DNA of 64,000 nt from Macropodus opercularis (GCA_030770545.1 CM061104.1:17803001-17867000); one strand, 5' to 3'; shown: positions 1-11,260, numbered from the stretch's first letter. Notes: generated from the letters alone by a model not told the origin. Translations and numbers: made by a program.

Positions 1-892
1 CAAACAATGAGGTTGTTGAGGCTGTTACCAGTTCCTGCAGCAGTGTCCTAGGCGTCGCTGCTTAACCCTGGAGCAGCCTTCAAAGGGGGTCAAAAGGAAA
101 ACAGGGGGCTCTAAGCTCAAAACCACACATGGGTTGGATAAAACTGCAGCAGACAGACAATAAATCACAACACGCTTCATCTAGATGAACGGTTGGATGA
201 ACTTGCTCATCATGGACCCACACGTGTTCGTTGCTTCGATGTAACACCCACGAAGGCTGTTTTATACAACCCGTGTGTGTGTGTTTGAGCTTTGAGCGCC
301 CCCTAGTTTACAGTGGGGTCGTTTGACCCCTCGAAGACCCACAAGTGTTTAAAAAAGTCTGATTTTAAAACCTGCATACCTAGGTGAAAACTGTCTCTCC
401 ATTGGGTTTCACACTGCTAAGAAAACAATGCATCTGTACGTCTCACACTAGGTGTCTTTCTCTCCTTTTATGAGATATTTTATGGACAGAAGTAATATGT
501 TTGTGTTAAACAAGGACTACAGCAAATCTTTGGCAGCCCAAATTTCTGTTTATTAATTGATGTCTCATAGTGCTTGGCTAATGGGCTGTTACTAACTTAT
601 ACTGAGGATTAAATCAACTAATGCAGTCTTTTTGTCATAGAAGAATGTTTGCTTTGCTAAATTGACAGTCAGTGTTAAGGCTCATGCATCTTTAGCTGAG
701 TCTGGTTTTGAAATTATATTTCAAATACAGTTATACTTACTGCATCATGACCACAATATTGTGGACTTTAATGGTTGGCAAAGTGCAGTAGTCACTGTAG
801 GAAAAAGTTATTGAAGATCATTAATAGTTTTTTTAAAAGCAATCTGAATTCTTTGTAAACTGTAATTTGAAGCTTTCTGGGAGCATACTTAC
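1..892 (-). other. tmem106b intron 6 (partial)
   Basis: This is downstream of the exon 6 donor in the gene's direction. It was searched for the missing lumenal exons (family motifs DFCTLIS, TTTYFGHSEQ, YQYVDCG) on the minus strand and none were found. It holds a short (GT)6 run at 273-284 and a CTCF-like AGCGCCCCCTAGT at 295-307. The rest is ordinary AT-rich intron. Confidence 0.7.
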
Positions 893-942
893 AACATATA
901 ACTCATCTCATCAGCAATGACGGTGGGAACGGTGTAGTCAAT
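893..942 (-). CDS. tmem106b: tmem106b exon 6 (50 nt)
   Basis: The acceptor TTATTTTCAG| ends at 943 and the exon reads IDYTVPTVIADEMSYM (residues 189-204) plus TT of a split codon, before the consensus donor GTAAGT starting at 892. The peptide is almost identical to the mammalian one. The split codon starts TT (Phe or Leu), whereas I recall Tyr at this point in mammals. The next exon, expected to continue with DFCTLISIKVHN-like sequence, is not found in 1-892, so it lies outside the window. Confidence 0.93.
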
Positions 943-2812
943 CTGAAAATAACAATTCATAAAACATTAAAGGAAGGATTTGTTATGTCACAAGGAAAGA
1001 AGGTTTTAAAGGAACTTAAACACTTGTTTGAAGTGACAATTGTGCAGAATGTGCTTCATATTATTTTGCGCCATCACATGATGTGTAGTGTGAGTATCAA
1101 CAATAAGCTGCTGTGTAGTCGCAACTGAAGTAGATTCTCTGCGTTTTCTTACTTGCATTCAGTGCATCGTTCGAGTGTAGTTTTTTTGGCCTACCTGCTG
1201 TTCATCCAGAGGTATGATCACTGTACTGTTGCTAAACTTTGCTTTGCCTATCACCGTCTTGGAGAACTGCACTTGTGCTGTGATGTTAGTCACGGATATC
1301 GTGTAGTAGTTGTTATTGGTGATGTTCAGAGTGCTCTGCAGGATAAAAGGTGAGAACACAGAAATGTGGGGCTTGATGGAAAACCAATCAACATTAACTA
1401 TAAGGAAACATTATGCAACATTACTGCTTTTTTAGTTTTAACGCAACACCCAACTCAAAGTAGTAGTTGCTAACTTTATCTACTGTTGGCTGTGTTTAAG
1501 TGTTGCCTGAGATAAAGCTTTGTAGACTTACATTGCAAAGTCAGGTGATAATTTTGTGTTAGGCAACGTGCCTTTCAGGGTTGTCAGCAATTGTTGTTAA
1601 AACCAGACAATAAAACTCTCACAGTGTAATCATATCGTTTTGTTTTAAATTGTGCAAATTAATGAAAATCATAATCTTACTGTAATGTTGAGATAGACGA
1701 TACGTTTCTCCTGGTCATAGGAGACGTAAGCAGACTTCACCCCCACATAGGAGACATCAATGGAGCGAGGGAACAAAAAGAAAACAGCCAGGCCACACAG
1801 CAGCAGGCAAAGGGCAACTGATATCGTGACATACAGCTTTCTGCACAGGAGTGAAAAGAGAAGTAAGACCCTGAAACCAGCCGATGAGTTAAGTCTCATG
1901 CATTCCTTTGGTTTTCATGTCACAGACTGCTTTAACAGTTAATCTATAAAAAGATCTCTAAGAGCTGACTTACGTCCTGCTTGGCCTGAGCCTTTGATCA
2001 CTGTATGGAATCAGAGCTACGAGCTGATTCTCTTGACCTGGTGATTAGTTGAAAAAGAAAGGAAGGATATTTCGCTGTTGGACTAAATTAGGTTCTCGTA
2101 TTTAACTATAACAAATTATTTATAATTAATTCTTAACACAAAAATACAGACAAAATGTAGCATGCGTGTTTTCTAACATTCCCTGCCCCACCCACTGCTG
2201 ACTAATTCAGGTGTGTTCAGTCAATCCAAAGGCTTTGTCTTCCTTCATTCCACCCACACCTGAGCGAGAATCTTCCAGCTTCTGATTGACTGAGCACACC
2301 TGCAGCTAAAAGAGCTTGAGCATTTTCTGTCCCAACGATGATAGTTATTCCACATGACCGATTTCTGTAGCTATAATTTCCATTGCTTCTGTTTGTAGTC
2401 ATTATGGCTTTGTTTGGCAAAGGATTTGCATTAAAATATGTAGAGATAGTTGTGTGCTTGTTTGCTTTCCACAAGCACAGTCCTGATTATCTCTAGAATG
2501 CTTAAAAAAATACTTGCATACTAATTTTTAGGGACTTTAAGAGTTAAAATTCCTACTTGTTGTAACACAGTTGCTCAGGATAAAGTTGTAGACTGTGTTA
2601 CCTCTGGGGATTCTGCCGGTGCCTTGACATGTAGGGCATGTTACGCTGTCACGTCCGGTAAACTCCACATAAGGGAACTGAGATACGTCTCCATTCTTTC
2701 CATCTTCCTCTGTCTGACTGTCTCTGTACTCGCCTGCAGCCGTCAGAGCGTCCTGACTTTCGTCTTTGTGCTTGGCCAAGTGTGACTGGGACTTGCCCAT
2801 AGCTGCAATTGT
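893..2812 (-). CDS. tmem106b: Transmembrane protein 106B (partial; 3' exons off the left edge)
   Basis: Type II membrane glycoprotein of late endosomes and lysosomes, known for roles in lysosome size, acidification and transport. Five coding exons (2800-2602, 2037-1974, 1840-1681, 1335-1195, 942-893) join in one frame, all with GT-AG introns, to give residues 1-204 plus two bases of codon 205. Visible in order: a cytosolic N-terminus starting MGKSQSH, as in mammals; the invariant block FPYVEFTGRDSVTCPTCQGT with its CxxC at residues 55-58; a single transmembrane helix at about 91-111; and the start of the lumenal domain. NxT sequons are at Asn139, 145, 158 and 177. Human TMEM106B has 274 residues, so about 65 C-terminal residues are missing because the window ends, not because the gene is broken. 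ATG 2800 has a good Kozak context (G at -3, G at +4). The gene is divergent to thsd7a, as in human. Identification is by recalled family sequence and is very secure; a/b ohnolog status is undetermined. Confidence 0.96.
1195..1335 (-). CDS. tmem106b: tmem106b exon 5: lumenal domain
   Basis: This 141-nt, phase 0-0 exon runs from the acceptor TCCTGCAG|AGC to the donor CAGCAG|GTAGG and encodes residues 142-188. It contains the family hallmark LNITNNNYY and then NITAQVQFSKTVIGKA. Three N-glycosylation sequons are visible: Asn145 (NIT), Asn158 (NIT) and Asn177 (NST). Thr179 of the last sequon aligns with human Thr185, the site of the common T185S variant. Confidence 0.95.
1681..1840 (-). CDS. tmem106b: tmem106b exon 4: transmembrane helix
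   Basis: The acceptor TCCTGTGCAG| is followed by the last base of Thr88 and then KLYV. The exon encodes residues 89-141: the membrane span (about 91-111, LCLLLCGLAVFFLF core), then FPRSIDV and GVKSAYVSYD, ending at YLNIT before the donor ACA|GTAAGA (phase 0). Ser114, in the RSIDV motif, aligns with human Ser120, which is known as the N-terminus of the proteolytic fragment that forms TMEM106B filaments in aged human brain. Whether the fish protein behaves that way cannot be read from sequence. Confidence 0.95.
1974..2037 (-). CDS. tmem106b: tmem106b exon 3
   Basis: This 64-nt exon lies between the acceptor CACCAG|G and the donor GGAC|GTAAGT. It supplies the rest of Gly67 and residues 68-87 (QENQLVALIPYSDQRLRPSR) plus two bases of Thr88. 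Mammals have Arg where this protein has Ser86. It is too short for an ordinary ORF scan and was located from family homology and exact frame continuity with exons 2 and 4. Confidence 0.93.
2208..2302. repeat. Inverted repeat, 19-bp arms, in tmem106b intron 2
   Basis: The left arm at 2208-2226 (CAGGTGTGTTCAGTCAATC) and the right arm at 2284-2302 (GATTGACTGAGCACACCTG) are reverse complements at 18 of 19 positions, separated by 57 bp. It lies in the 564-bp intron between exons 2 and 3. It could be a small MITE relic, or simply a hairpin in the pre-mRNA. Confidence 0.75.
2602..2812 (-). CDS. tmem106b: tmem106b exon 2: start codon and cytosolic domain
   Basis: The acceptor TTTCATACAG ends at 2813. 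Twelve untranslated bases follow, then ATG at 2800-2798. The exon codes for residues 1-66 and the first base of Gly67, ending in the donor AGAG|GTAAC (phase 1). It carries an acidic, Gln/Glu/Asp-rich stretch (about residues 13-37), which is the variable part of the family, and then the nearly invariant segment from FPYVEF to the CPTC motif and GRIPR. The N-terminal MGK is a possible N-myristoylation start (Gly2), as reported for the family; that is an inference here. Confidence 0.95.
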
Positions 2813-4253
2813 CTGTATGAAACACAAAATACAGCAAAATGAGAGCGGAACTACCGTATATATTTTGGGTGGAAGCAGGACCGCTGACTAATCCCACAGC
2901 CATTTGAATGTGAAATTGGACCTGAAACGTTTCCATGTTTTCCAGTAGAAGACAGTTCAGCTGGTGCGCTGTCATGGTGTAAAATCTGGGATGAAGTGCA
3001 GAGACTGTGTTTTTAGTTTCAGACTATAGTCTGTCATGGTTAATAATAAAACTTCTCTAAAATTTGATATTACACTTTTGAAGTCTCTTAATAATGATCA
3101 CAGCATTACTATGGTTCTTTGAAGCTTATTCATCAACACTTTGCATTTGCTTCCATGTTGCTGCCTCATCCATTAGCCAAGTTAATAAAGCCAGAAACTA
3201 GACCAGATTTATGGAGAATATGGCCAAATATGCTACTTTTCTGTTTTGACGTTGAGAATTCAGTACACATTGTGCTATAGGACTATTTTAATTGCTTTTC
3301 AGTGTTTTACACTGTAAATAGCTAAAAGTATCCAGGTTGTACTTTACCTCTGGCAGGTAACAGATCTGTCCTTTAGTGAGTAAGATGACAGTTCTTTCTA
3401 ATTCGTCTGGGGGTAACTTCTAGAAACAAGCCACATAACTCCTTTACCTCCATTTATCATCGAGCTGAACAATATGTGAAAACAATATACCAACTGCTAC
3501 ATTTAATATGACTTAGTAACCACTGAATGATAGCATAATGATATTTTGCAAGCTCTGTGCATCTTAGAAATGTATGTCTGCTTACAATATGTGCATGATA
3601 GGCTATTTCTCCAACATTGGCCTTAGTCATTGAGTTGAGAGCAACTGAGTATCTACCAAAGCCCAAGAAATTCCCTTAACATTTTGGATTTGGATTTCAA
3701 CTTTGGGGCTGAGTTGGCTGTGGTTCAACCACCCACCAGACCCAGCTCGTAAAACCAGGCCAGCTACGCTTTAAATGTCTTGTACACACGTCCCATGTCA
3801 GGTTGTAATTCTGGAACCGTGTTTGTGGATGGCTTTTAACCGCTACTTAAATAAACACCGTTTCTGGTTGCTAGCGTGGTGCTAACGTTACAGAAACTGG
3901 ACAGCACCGTCGTAACGATAAAAACATGGGCTGACCCGCAGGCTGTCGGCCACTGCTCCCGTCCAGGACGCCTGGCTTGGCCACTGATGCCAGGCCAGGC
4001 CGCCATGCTGCCGAGAACACGACGTACAGGCCACAGCGCCGCCATTCCCACCACTAACCACACGTTTGTTCTCCAACACCATCATTTCGTCATAATAGTC
4101 TAACAGACATTTGCGGTCCCCATGTTCATCTGACGTCGAAAATAGAAATGCGCAGGAAGCAGCAGCCTCTTGGTAAAACCGACGCGTCGCAGCAGGAGCC
4201 GTGAGACGTTGGCGCCTCGGATGCCGGTTTCCGCTAGTTAAGCTGGGTCTTAC
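2813..4253 (-). other. tmem106b intron 1
   Basis: This is the inferred first intron, between the non-coding exon and the start-codon exon. Its first 400 bp in the transcription direction (3850-4253) remain CpG-rich and may belong to the promoter. From 2813 to about 3830 it is AT-rich with nothing recognisable. Confidence 0.5.
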
Positions 4254-4310
4254 CTCAGGACCGCGTAGTCTTTTAGTCTGAGTTGTTTGCCATTCGTGAT
4301 GTCGTCGCCG
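4254..4310 (-). other. tmem106b: Probable non-coding exon 1 (5' UTR) of tmem106b
   Basis: A strong minus-strand donor, CCTGAG|GTAAGA, ends an exon at 4254 inside the CpG-rich patch. The coding part starts with its own acceptor at 2813, so an upstream non-coding exon is required, and this is the best donor seen. The outer limit (about 4310) is a guess from the CCAAT/NRF1-like cluster at 4361-4380. If the exon reaches 4293 it includes a short upstream ORF of six codons plus stop (4293-4273, reading MANNSD). Confidence 0.55.
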
Positions 4311-4360
4311 TTTTGTTATGGGTCGCACAGCAGAGAGGAATGGAGGCAGTGAACACGCCC

Positions 4361-4380
4361 ACGCATGCGCCGATTGGCCA
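4361..4380 (-). promoter_or_regulatory. CCAAT box plus NRF1-like site
   Basis: On the minus strand the sequence reads TGGCCAATCGGCGCATGCGT: a CCAAT box followed directly by GCGCATGCG, the core of the NRF1 site. A KLF/Sp-like GGGCGTG follows immediately. The cluster lies about 110-125 bp upstream of the exon 1 donor in the tmem106b direction, a plausible core-promoter position. No TATA box is evident. Function is inferred. Confidence 0.45.
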
Positions 4381-5030
4381 GACCCCTGATGACAAGCAGC
4401 GTCCAGCACCGAGCTGCAAACAGCCGCACGCGCATGGCGTCGCCGAGCCAAACTGCAGCAGCTGCCTGTCGTCATGGCTGCTCGGCGCGCGCCTGCTTCT
4501 CTGGGTTAAGGGTTATCTCTATAATAAGCAGAGCTTTTCTTTGTAGTGAATGTAGTAGATTGTTCCAGGCTGAGTGCATGCAAACGGTGCTTTAAGTTTG
4601 TACCTGCTGTCACAGAATCACCGCAGTGTAATAACCCTCATTATGACCCTAAAGACCAGAAATGTCACTTTACTGTGGAATATTTACTTTGCAGTGACTG
4701 AAGTATTTGTATTAGGAATCTCCCATACACAGCTGAAACTATGTTCCACATATGATCAAGGGAACATCCTGAAAAATGTTGTCTGGTGGAAGTAATTCAG
4801 ATCTTCCACATTCTCCTCCATTGTGACTCTCAATCAGCTATAATTCACCACTTGATTTAATTATGCTAATGTAAACACGTTTGTTTAAATCGTGTATCAA
4901 ACACAGATGGTAACATTTCCCATCATCAATATAAACATCCAAAACTAATTTCATCAGACATTGAATATTAACATTCTGTGTGGAATACAGAAGCGCAGTG
5001 GATGCACCAGTATCTTCTACCTCAGCTAAA

Positions 5031-5096
5031 ATATTTATTTTATTTATTATATTTATTTTATGTTAGTAGTTTCCATTTTTTTAAGTTTTTTTTTTT
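5031..5096. repeat. AT-rich low-complexity tract
   Basis: Imperfect TTTAT repeats (TATTTATTTTATTTATTATA type) are followed by a run of T with a few interruptions. Confidence 0.75.
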
Positions 5097-7384
5097 GAGG
5101 CAGTTAAAGAACTTTTCTAATACAATAAAGAAATACTACGAAATTAAAACCACTTAAAATGTCCTTTTACAGTACCATTTTCTAAATTCATAACCACGAC
5201 CTACCTGTAAATAAAACCAGTTATTTAATTCTAAATATGGAGACCACTAATTTCATGTAAACATGACATGAGAGCAGTGTGGAGGGACAGCGCTGTGCTG
5301 CTGCGTTTGCATTTGCCAGATGATGGCAGTGTGCTGCCACGTGTGAACACACGACTCACCGGCACTGTTGGTCATTAACTCTTGTGAGCGAACGTGAAAT
5401 TATAGTGACAATCGATTCATCTCAATGAGGTTCATCTCTGTAGGATTTCTGAACAGACTCTCTGGATAAGGCCTGGCCTGGCAGGTCTGTGGAAAAGAAC
5501 ATGGAACGTGGAAAATGGCTAAGACAAATAATAACCTGCAGTGAAATGTGACCTGGGTCAAGCTGTTAGCGTTTGCTTAGAGAACCAGTTGGGGCTCATT
5601 TAGGATTATTGCTGAACCCAGTGATCGCACAGTCCTGTTGCAGCAGCTGCTAGTCACTTTGAGAATGTGCTAAAACTGCTGTCTGCCACAGGTTGGCTCT
5701 GACAGTGACCTACTTGGCACCGCCAGCATGTCATAACGCCAGTTTTAAATGACAGAAGTCAGTGTCACCAATGGCTCTGAATATCTCCCTAAACATGGAT
5801 TTGCTTCTCTATAGAAAATGTGTTTTAATCATTTATTTTCACAGTATTTTCTAAATGTTTTATGACCCATCTGCTTTCCCCAACAATAATTCTCTAACAA
5901 TAATTAAATGTGCAATGAGGAACAGCATTAACAGCTGAACCTAAGGAATCAAAATATATAATGCAAAAAAAGTTAGAGTGCAGATCTCGTTTGGGGTCTC
6001 GTCCTCTTCCGTTATTATTTGGGTTGTTATCACCAGCTTCGTAACAATAGATTTGTCAATTCACATTCTGGCAGAGAACCAGCCATTGTTCAAAGTCCGC
6101 ACTTGCATCTAAAGGAGACCATTGATGCAGTTTATTGCCCTGGATGAAAAAGTTTTTGGGTGTGGCTTTGGTAAAGGTTCCTCTCACCGTGTGGACCAGC
6201 GCTGCCACAAAGAATACATTTATTTAATTCACCTGATGTTTTAGTCAGGAGTTAGAGTTTGCGCCTGTACTCTGGTGTTATTTCTAATTAAGAAAGATTA
6301 AACAGAGCATTATCATACTCTGTACTTCGCTGTCATTTCGTCTGCCCTCAGGTGTCAGTGTTCCTCCCCTTAGACAAACATAAAACCCTGTGTGTTTTGA
6401 TTGTTTCTTGCACTTAGTTTGCATCACATTCTCCTTACAAACCACACAGCAGTTTGCTGGAGAGAAGACTGACTGTGTTTTCAGGCATTATGTTGAGGAG
6501 ATCTGATATCACCACTTGCCAAACAATCTAACCCAGAAGAAAATGTGCTGTCAACATGCTAGTTGAAACGTAATGTTTGCCGGAGGCCAGGCAGGTTAGC
6601 CGCCTGCCTTTTTATTCATGCAGTAGTGTTTCTTCCCTAATCTCCGAACCCTCCTGTCCCTGCAGCACCAAAAGTTATGTAGTACACAGAGGCAACTAAT
6701 TCATTTTAAATCACTGTGAGGCATATGAAAACATCTCAACACTAGTAAGAGCAGGTAGGTTAAAAGTGGCAGCACTGGTCCAGTCGGCAGTGTGAGGAAG
6801 CTGCCTGTGTGTCCCCGATAAGAGGGAGCGAGTGGTGAGGACACGTCAGCCTACTTCAGGTGTCAGCACTTCAAACCAGATGCACGGTTTCAGAGGGAAT
6901 CTGTAAAACACCTCATCGCAGAGGTGAAGTAGAGGATATTCTGAGTTTGTACTGTTTGATGATTTGATGCCTGGTGTCAAATTGTTCTTAACCTGTAGAA
7001 GGAAAGGTGATCCTTGCAGTGGTGATTCACCGGATTTCTACTCCTCAAAGGTGCCTTTTTGACACCAAAAGCCTCTGCTTCATATTTAACGACAAGCCCA
7101 TCATGATATGTTACAGCAGTTTATCATATTTTCATAACCTATAATGCCAAACCTTTTCTTTTAATTAGAAATTACTGAGCAGCACTGAGAGGTGTAAACC
7201 TTGAACCCCAGCTCAGGCTGCTGGGAGGCTGATAAACCGAGCAGTCACAGTAAAAAATAAACAGCAATAGCTGAGCTCTCAAACCCAGCCATAAATGTAC
7301 TGCAAAGCACTTGGTTGTAATTAATTATATAAACTGCTGTAAAGAGGGAAGGACCTATTCGCATGATTTTATGAACTCATAAAA

Positions 7385-7424
7385 TAGTAATAGTCATAAT
7401 AATAATAAACTAATAATAATAATG
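7385..7424. repeat. Imperfect (AAT)n microsatellite
   Basis: ATAATAATAATAA and TAATAATAATAAT blocks with interruptions. Confidence 0.75.
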
Positions 7425-10400
7425 AAGGATCACGTTTTGAGCTGGCGGAAACATAAATAGCGTACAGACATGCTGTAATTATCATAAAGTGGGATTACTC
7501 ACACTAAATCTTACCATTTTGAATTGGATTCTCAGTAGGGATCCTACACAACCAACAGAGATCACATTAAAAAATGCAGCATGGAAAAATGGCATGTGGA
7601 GCAAAATTCAACAGGGATTCCCCATGGTCTGACCGGACAGAGGGGTTTACTTAGCACCGGACTCAGCAAACATCTCTCACCGCAGAGATAAAATCAGCTA
7701 TGAGACAGCATGTAGCTTGATTCTTTTAAGGGTGGTGAACTAATTTAATCCCCAGGTTGCAAATGAGTGATGTTTTCTTTTAAGTAAATGATGTGTAGAT
7801 GTTCATATGGGAAGAAATATGCACAGAGCTAAACCTAAGGACGAGATTTTAAATAGACGTGTGGTGTTTTTTAACATGATGCAGACGCTCTCGATTTGTG
7901 ATCATGTGGCATCGGATGGAAGAATCATTGGTTCTGACCATCTCTCTGTCTTGTCCAAATTAGATCATTAGTCCGTTCTTTTCCTTTAATACTTTCCCTG
8001 CTGTGACACGTGATGAAAACATAGATGCAGAAGAAAAGAAGGATGGACGTTATCAAGGCTGTTAACCAACGCCCATCACTGGCTGTGACACAGAGACAGA
8101 CTGGACCCCAGCAGGCTCGAATGACTCCAAGCATATCTACCCCGCCTGGGCTGTCAGCAACATCCTTTAGTTGTTGTGGTTGTCTCGTGCAGCTGACCGG
8201 TGATTCAACTCTGACCCACTCAGCTAGCGACGTAAACATCTGATGCATCCACTGAAGGAGAAGATCCCGACGGGGTGCTTTAGAGCAGGAGTCGGCACGT
8301 TAGGGCAGCATAGCATAATCACAGGCCGCTGAAGCCTGTCAACGTATGGAATTTTTACAATCAGAAGTTGTATCGCGTAATGGTTGGGTTCCTGCCAGTG
8401 TGGAGGGCTGATGCACGCGTCCGTTTCTGTCAAAAATCTCCAGCTTTTCCTCTGGAGACTGATGGTTATTTTCCAACGCGCTTATAAAAGCATGTCATCT
8501 TTGAACACCACGCAGACATTATGATTAACTCCTGCTGGAATCCAATCTGATGCTCTACTTAAAAAAAGAGAGCAGGCGATGGAGAGAGCACTATGTTTGG
8601 AATGCAGCACAAAATATCAGAGGGATTTACAATGAGGTACGATAACAGATAAGAGAGGGAAAGACTGAAGCAGGAGCCAAGTAATTCAGCGCATATATTG
8701 TCATGTATTCTAGATACTGCCCTGGTTTGGAAACTCACTCCGCACATTTGAGTTGTTGTTTTTTTGACTTGGAAATGGTTTAGATTACTCACCCGTCGCT
8801 CTAAATTCTCCATCAAGTGCAGACTGGTGGTCTAATTGGATTCCTAGGTTAAGGTCAGTTACCAAGGCAATCATCTGGAGTATATTGCATTAATCTTGCT
8901 TTGGGACTCTGAAGACTGCACACTGGAACTGGAAGATGTGGGGACAACTTTAATTATGCTCAACTGAACACATGCAGTCATTTATAATGAGCACCTGAAA
9001 AGTGAACCTTGCTCTAAAACGAGCTGAATATGTGGTTCACAAGAAAAGTTCATCGGTCACAGAGTAACTTTTCATTATATCCCAACAGTTAGTAGCATGA
9101 AAATCAAGACTCTGAGACATTAGTGCGCCGTGGAGACAGCCCAGACACTGGCACGATTTGGGACAGATGCCTTCCTTTCTTTTCCCTAAATTAAACCAAA
9201 TCTAATCAATAATCGACATTGCTAGCATCTGTTGACAGGACTAAATATTAAAAAAAATTGCTGTAATGAAATGTTTTCTTTTTCTAGTTTCAAACAAACT
9301 CTTTGCTTGTTCATTTTGGTCTCAAGTTAAGACAATACTGTAGCATATGTTTCTCGTTTAGCGGTAATTACGACTGTGCTGGAGACTATTCAATTGTGAG
9401 AGGAAGGGCACATTTTAGTGCAGCATTCAGTAAAGGAAGGAGACGTACTGTAGGAAGTTGTCATCTTAAGATCTCGCTGTTGACGTTTCCTGTGGCAACT
9501 GGAAGCATTCAATGAAAGACTCTTTATTCTGTCTGAGAGGCTATTTTGATGTTAGCATAGCAAATGGAATGTGACAGTCTGCAGTTACTCTAATCTCCTT
9601 CATCACCGTTTAATTTACCAAATTGCAGTTTGATCATAGTACAGGAGAGGACAGGACTGGGACAGAAAAGGACACGGCATTAATGCGGGAAGGGGAGTGA
9701 TTGTCAGGCACGTTTGCTCTGCGTTGACCTAAAAAGGTCTTGGTTCTTGGGGCATGAGAGCTGTATACTGTGAGACAGAGACTGAACAGTAAAGAGGAAG
9801 CACCAGTGGCCTCTCTCTCCGGCAGATTAGTGCCATGGCTTTGCTGTAACCTGGTTTAAAACAAATGTAATGTGAGTAAGAAACCCAGTTGGAACCTGAT
9901 TTCTTGGTCATTTATACGCTTAACAGGATTTCTAAAGAGCTCAGAGGACTGCATGTAGAATTTAGACAGAAGGCGTGTGGTTATGGTTTGTGTTTTGGTA
10001 TGTCTTAATATGTTTGTCTCTACTGCTGATCAGGCAGCTCTCCTGTCCTTTTTGCTAACAAACATATAGGTTTTATCTCACTAGACAAAATCTCCATCTT
10101 GGCTCATTGTCACAGTCAAAACAAAAAAGGCCATTTAACAGACATTATTTGATTTCTCTCCACACGACTGAATAGTCCACCAGAATAACCACAAATTTCT
10201 AATTTGGCTTAGTGAAATCATTCATTCAAGATAAACTAATGTTATGTGTAATGTTTGTAAATGTATGAGTGTCCTCCAATAATCTGCGTTAAAAATTGAC
10301 ATTGTATTGAGTAAATTATCGATCAGCTTTTCTTTCAACATCAACAGATGGATCAGGGGCATTTTGCTCTTTGGTCATGAATAACATTCATCTAAACAAC

Positions 10401-10670
10401 GTAAAAACATGAAAATATCTTAAATTACAGCGAAGAGAAGCAGAGATAATTTCGTGTGCTGCACATTCTCAAACCTTATGACACACTGGGCGAGCGTGGA
10501 AGACTAAAGGATGAAACACCCTCATTTCTATTTAATTCTCTGCTAAGGAGCATGACAACGGCGTATTGAGGACTTAATGAGCTTTAACATACAAACACAG
10601 ACACACAAGCTGAAATGCATCGAGTACAGTTGAGAACATGTGCACATGAGAAAAGTATATACTCTCAGTC

Positions 10671-10677
10671 ACACACC

Positions 10678-10712
<35 letters not shown>
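10671..10712. repeat. (CCCA)n/(CA)13 microsatellite
   Basis: A short CCCA/CACC tract passes into an uninterrupted (AC)13 run at 10687-10712. It is the longest pure dinucleotide run in the window and likely polymorphic. Confidence 0.9.
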
Positions 10713-11040
10713 GCATTCTGGGCTGTCAAATCATATTAACATCAGGTCAGGTTGCTTTTTGTGAACCAGTTGCTATGGCAGCAGTGAGAGGAAAGATGGC
10801 CGTCTGCGGGCGTCTCCAACAACAAGGCTGCAGCAGTAAGACTGGTGTAACTGCTAGATATTGCTCGCAGGCGCTGCGCTTAATGTGATGTAAGAGTGTG
10901 ATTCAAGACTGAAGTGCTCATTTGTCAACGGGGCAAAACCTTTCAGGACATCTGTTCAGTAAAAGGATTTTAAAATCCTAGAAAACAGTTTATTCTGAGA
11001 ATAGTTGGCTTCTCACTGAGGTTAACTAGGTGACGTTATA

Positions 11041-11260
11041 AAGCACCAGTGGCTCCAGAGGAAGAGCAGTCACCCACCAACCATAGCATCGGTGTCAAGT
11101 GTCCTTGGGCAAGACACTGAACCCCAAGTGGCCCCCGGTGTGTCAGGTTAAACTGCAGCTCTGATAAGATGTGTGTACGAATAGGCCGATTAGAACCAGT
11201 GTTAAAATGCTTTGACCACCCGTAAAGTAGAAAAGAACCACACAGGTACCATTTGCCATA
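11041..11260 (+). repeat. Degenerate teleost SINE-like interspersed repeat
   Basis: It contains GTCCTTGGGCAAGACACTGA followed by ACCCC, and about 90 bp later AAAATGCTTTGACCACC, AAAGTAGAAAAG and GGTACCATTTGCCA. In this order and spacing these resemble the very common fish element whose copies carry 'CCTTGGGCAAGACACT' and end near 'GCTTTGAGTGG...TAGAAAAGCGCTATAT...CCATTTACCA'. The copy is diverged and the family name is not assigned. Match is from memory, not a database search. Confidence 0.55.

Larger units (their letters stand above)
3850..4510. promoter_or_regulatory. CpG-rich promoter region of tmem106b
   Basis: CpG dinucleotides are dense here (for example around 4178-4235 and 4415-4495) compared with the flanking AT-rich DNA, as expected for a housekeeping-type promoter. 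The patch straddles the inferred exon 1 donor. It contains two YY1-like ATGGCGGC motifs on the minus strand (near 3995-4006 and 4038-4047) and a CRE-like TGACGTC near 4130. The boundaries are by eye. Confidence 0.7.
4596..10670. other. Intergenic DNA, tmem106b-thsd7a, proximal part
   Basis: No gene is supported; all reading frames are short and resemble no family I know. Visible elements are an AT-rich tract with oligo-T runs (5031-5096) and an AAT-rich microsatellite (7385-7424). No tRNA, rRNA or transposase-like coding sequence was recognised. Confidence 0.6.

Noticed and set aside
3888..4475. 195-codon open frame on the minus strand over the tmem106b promoter
   Set aside because: It runs across the inferred exon 1 donor in GC-rich DNA where stop codons are rare; no domain or family resemblance.
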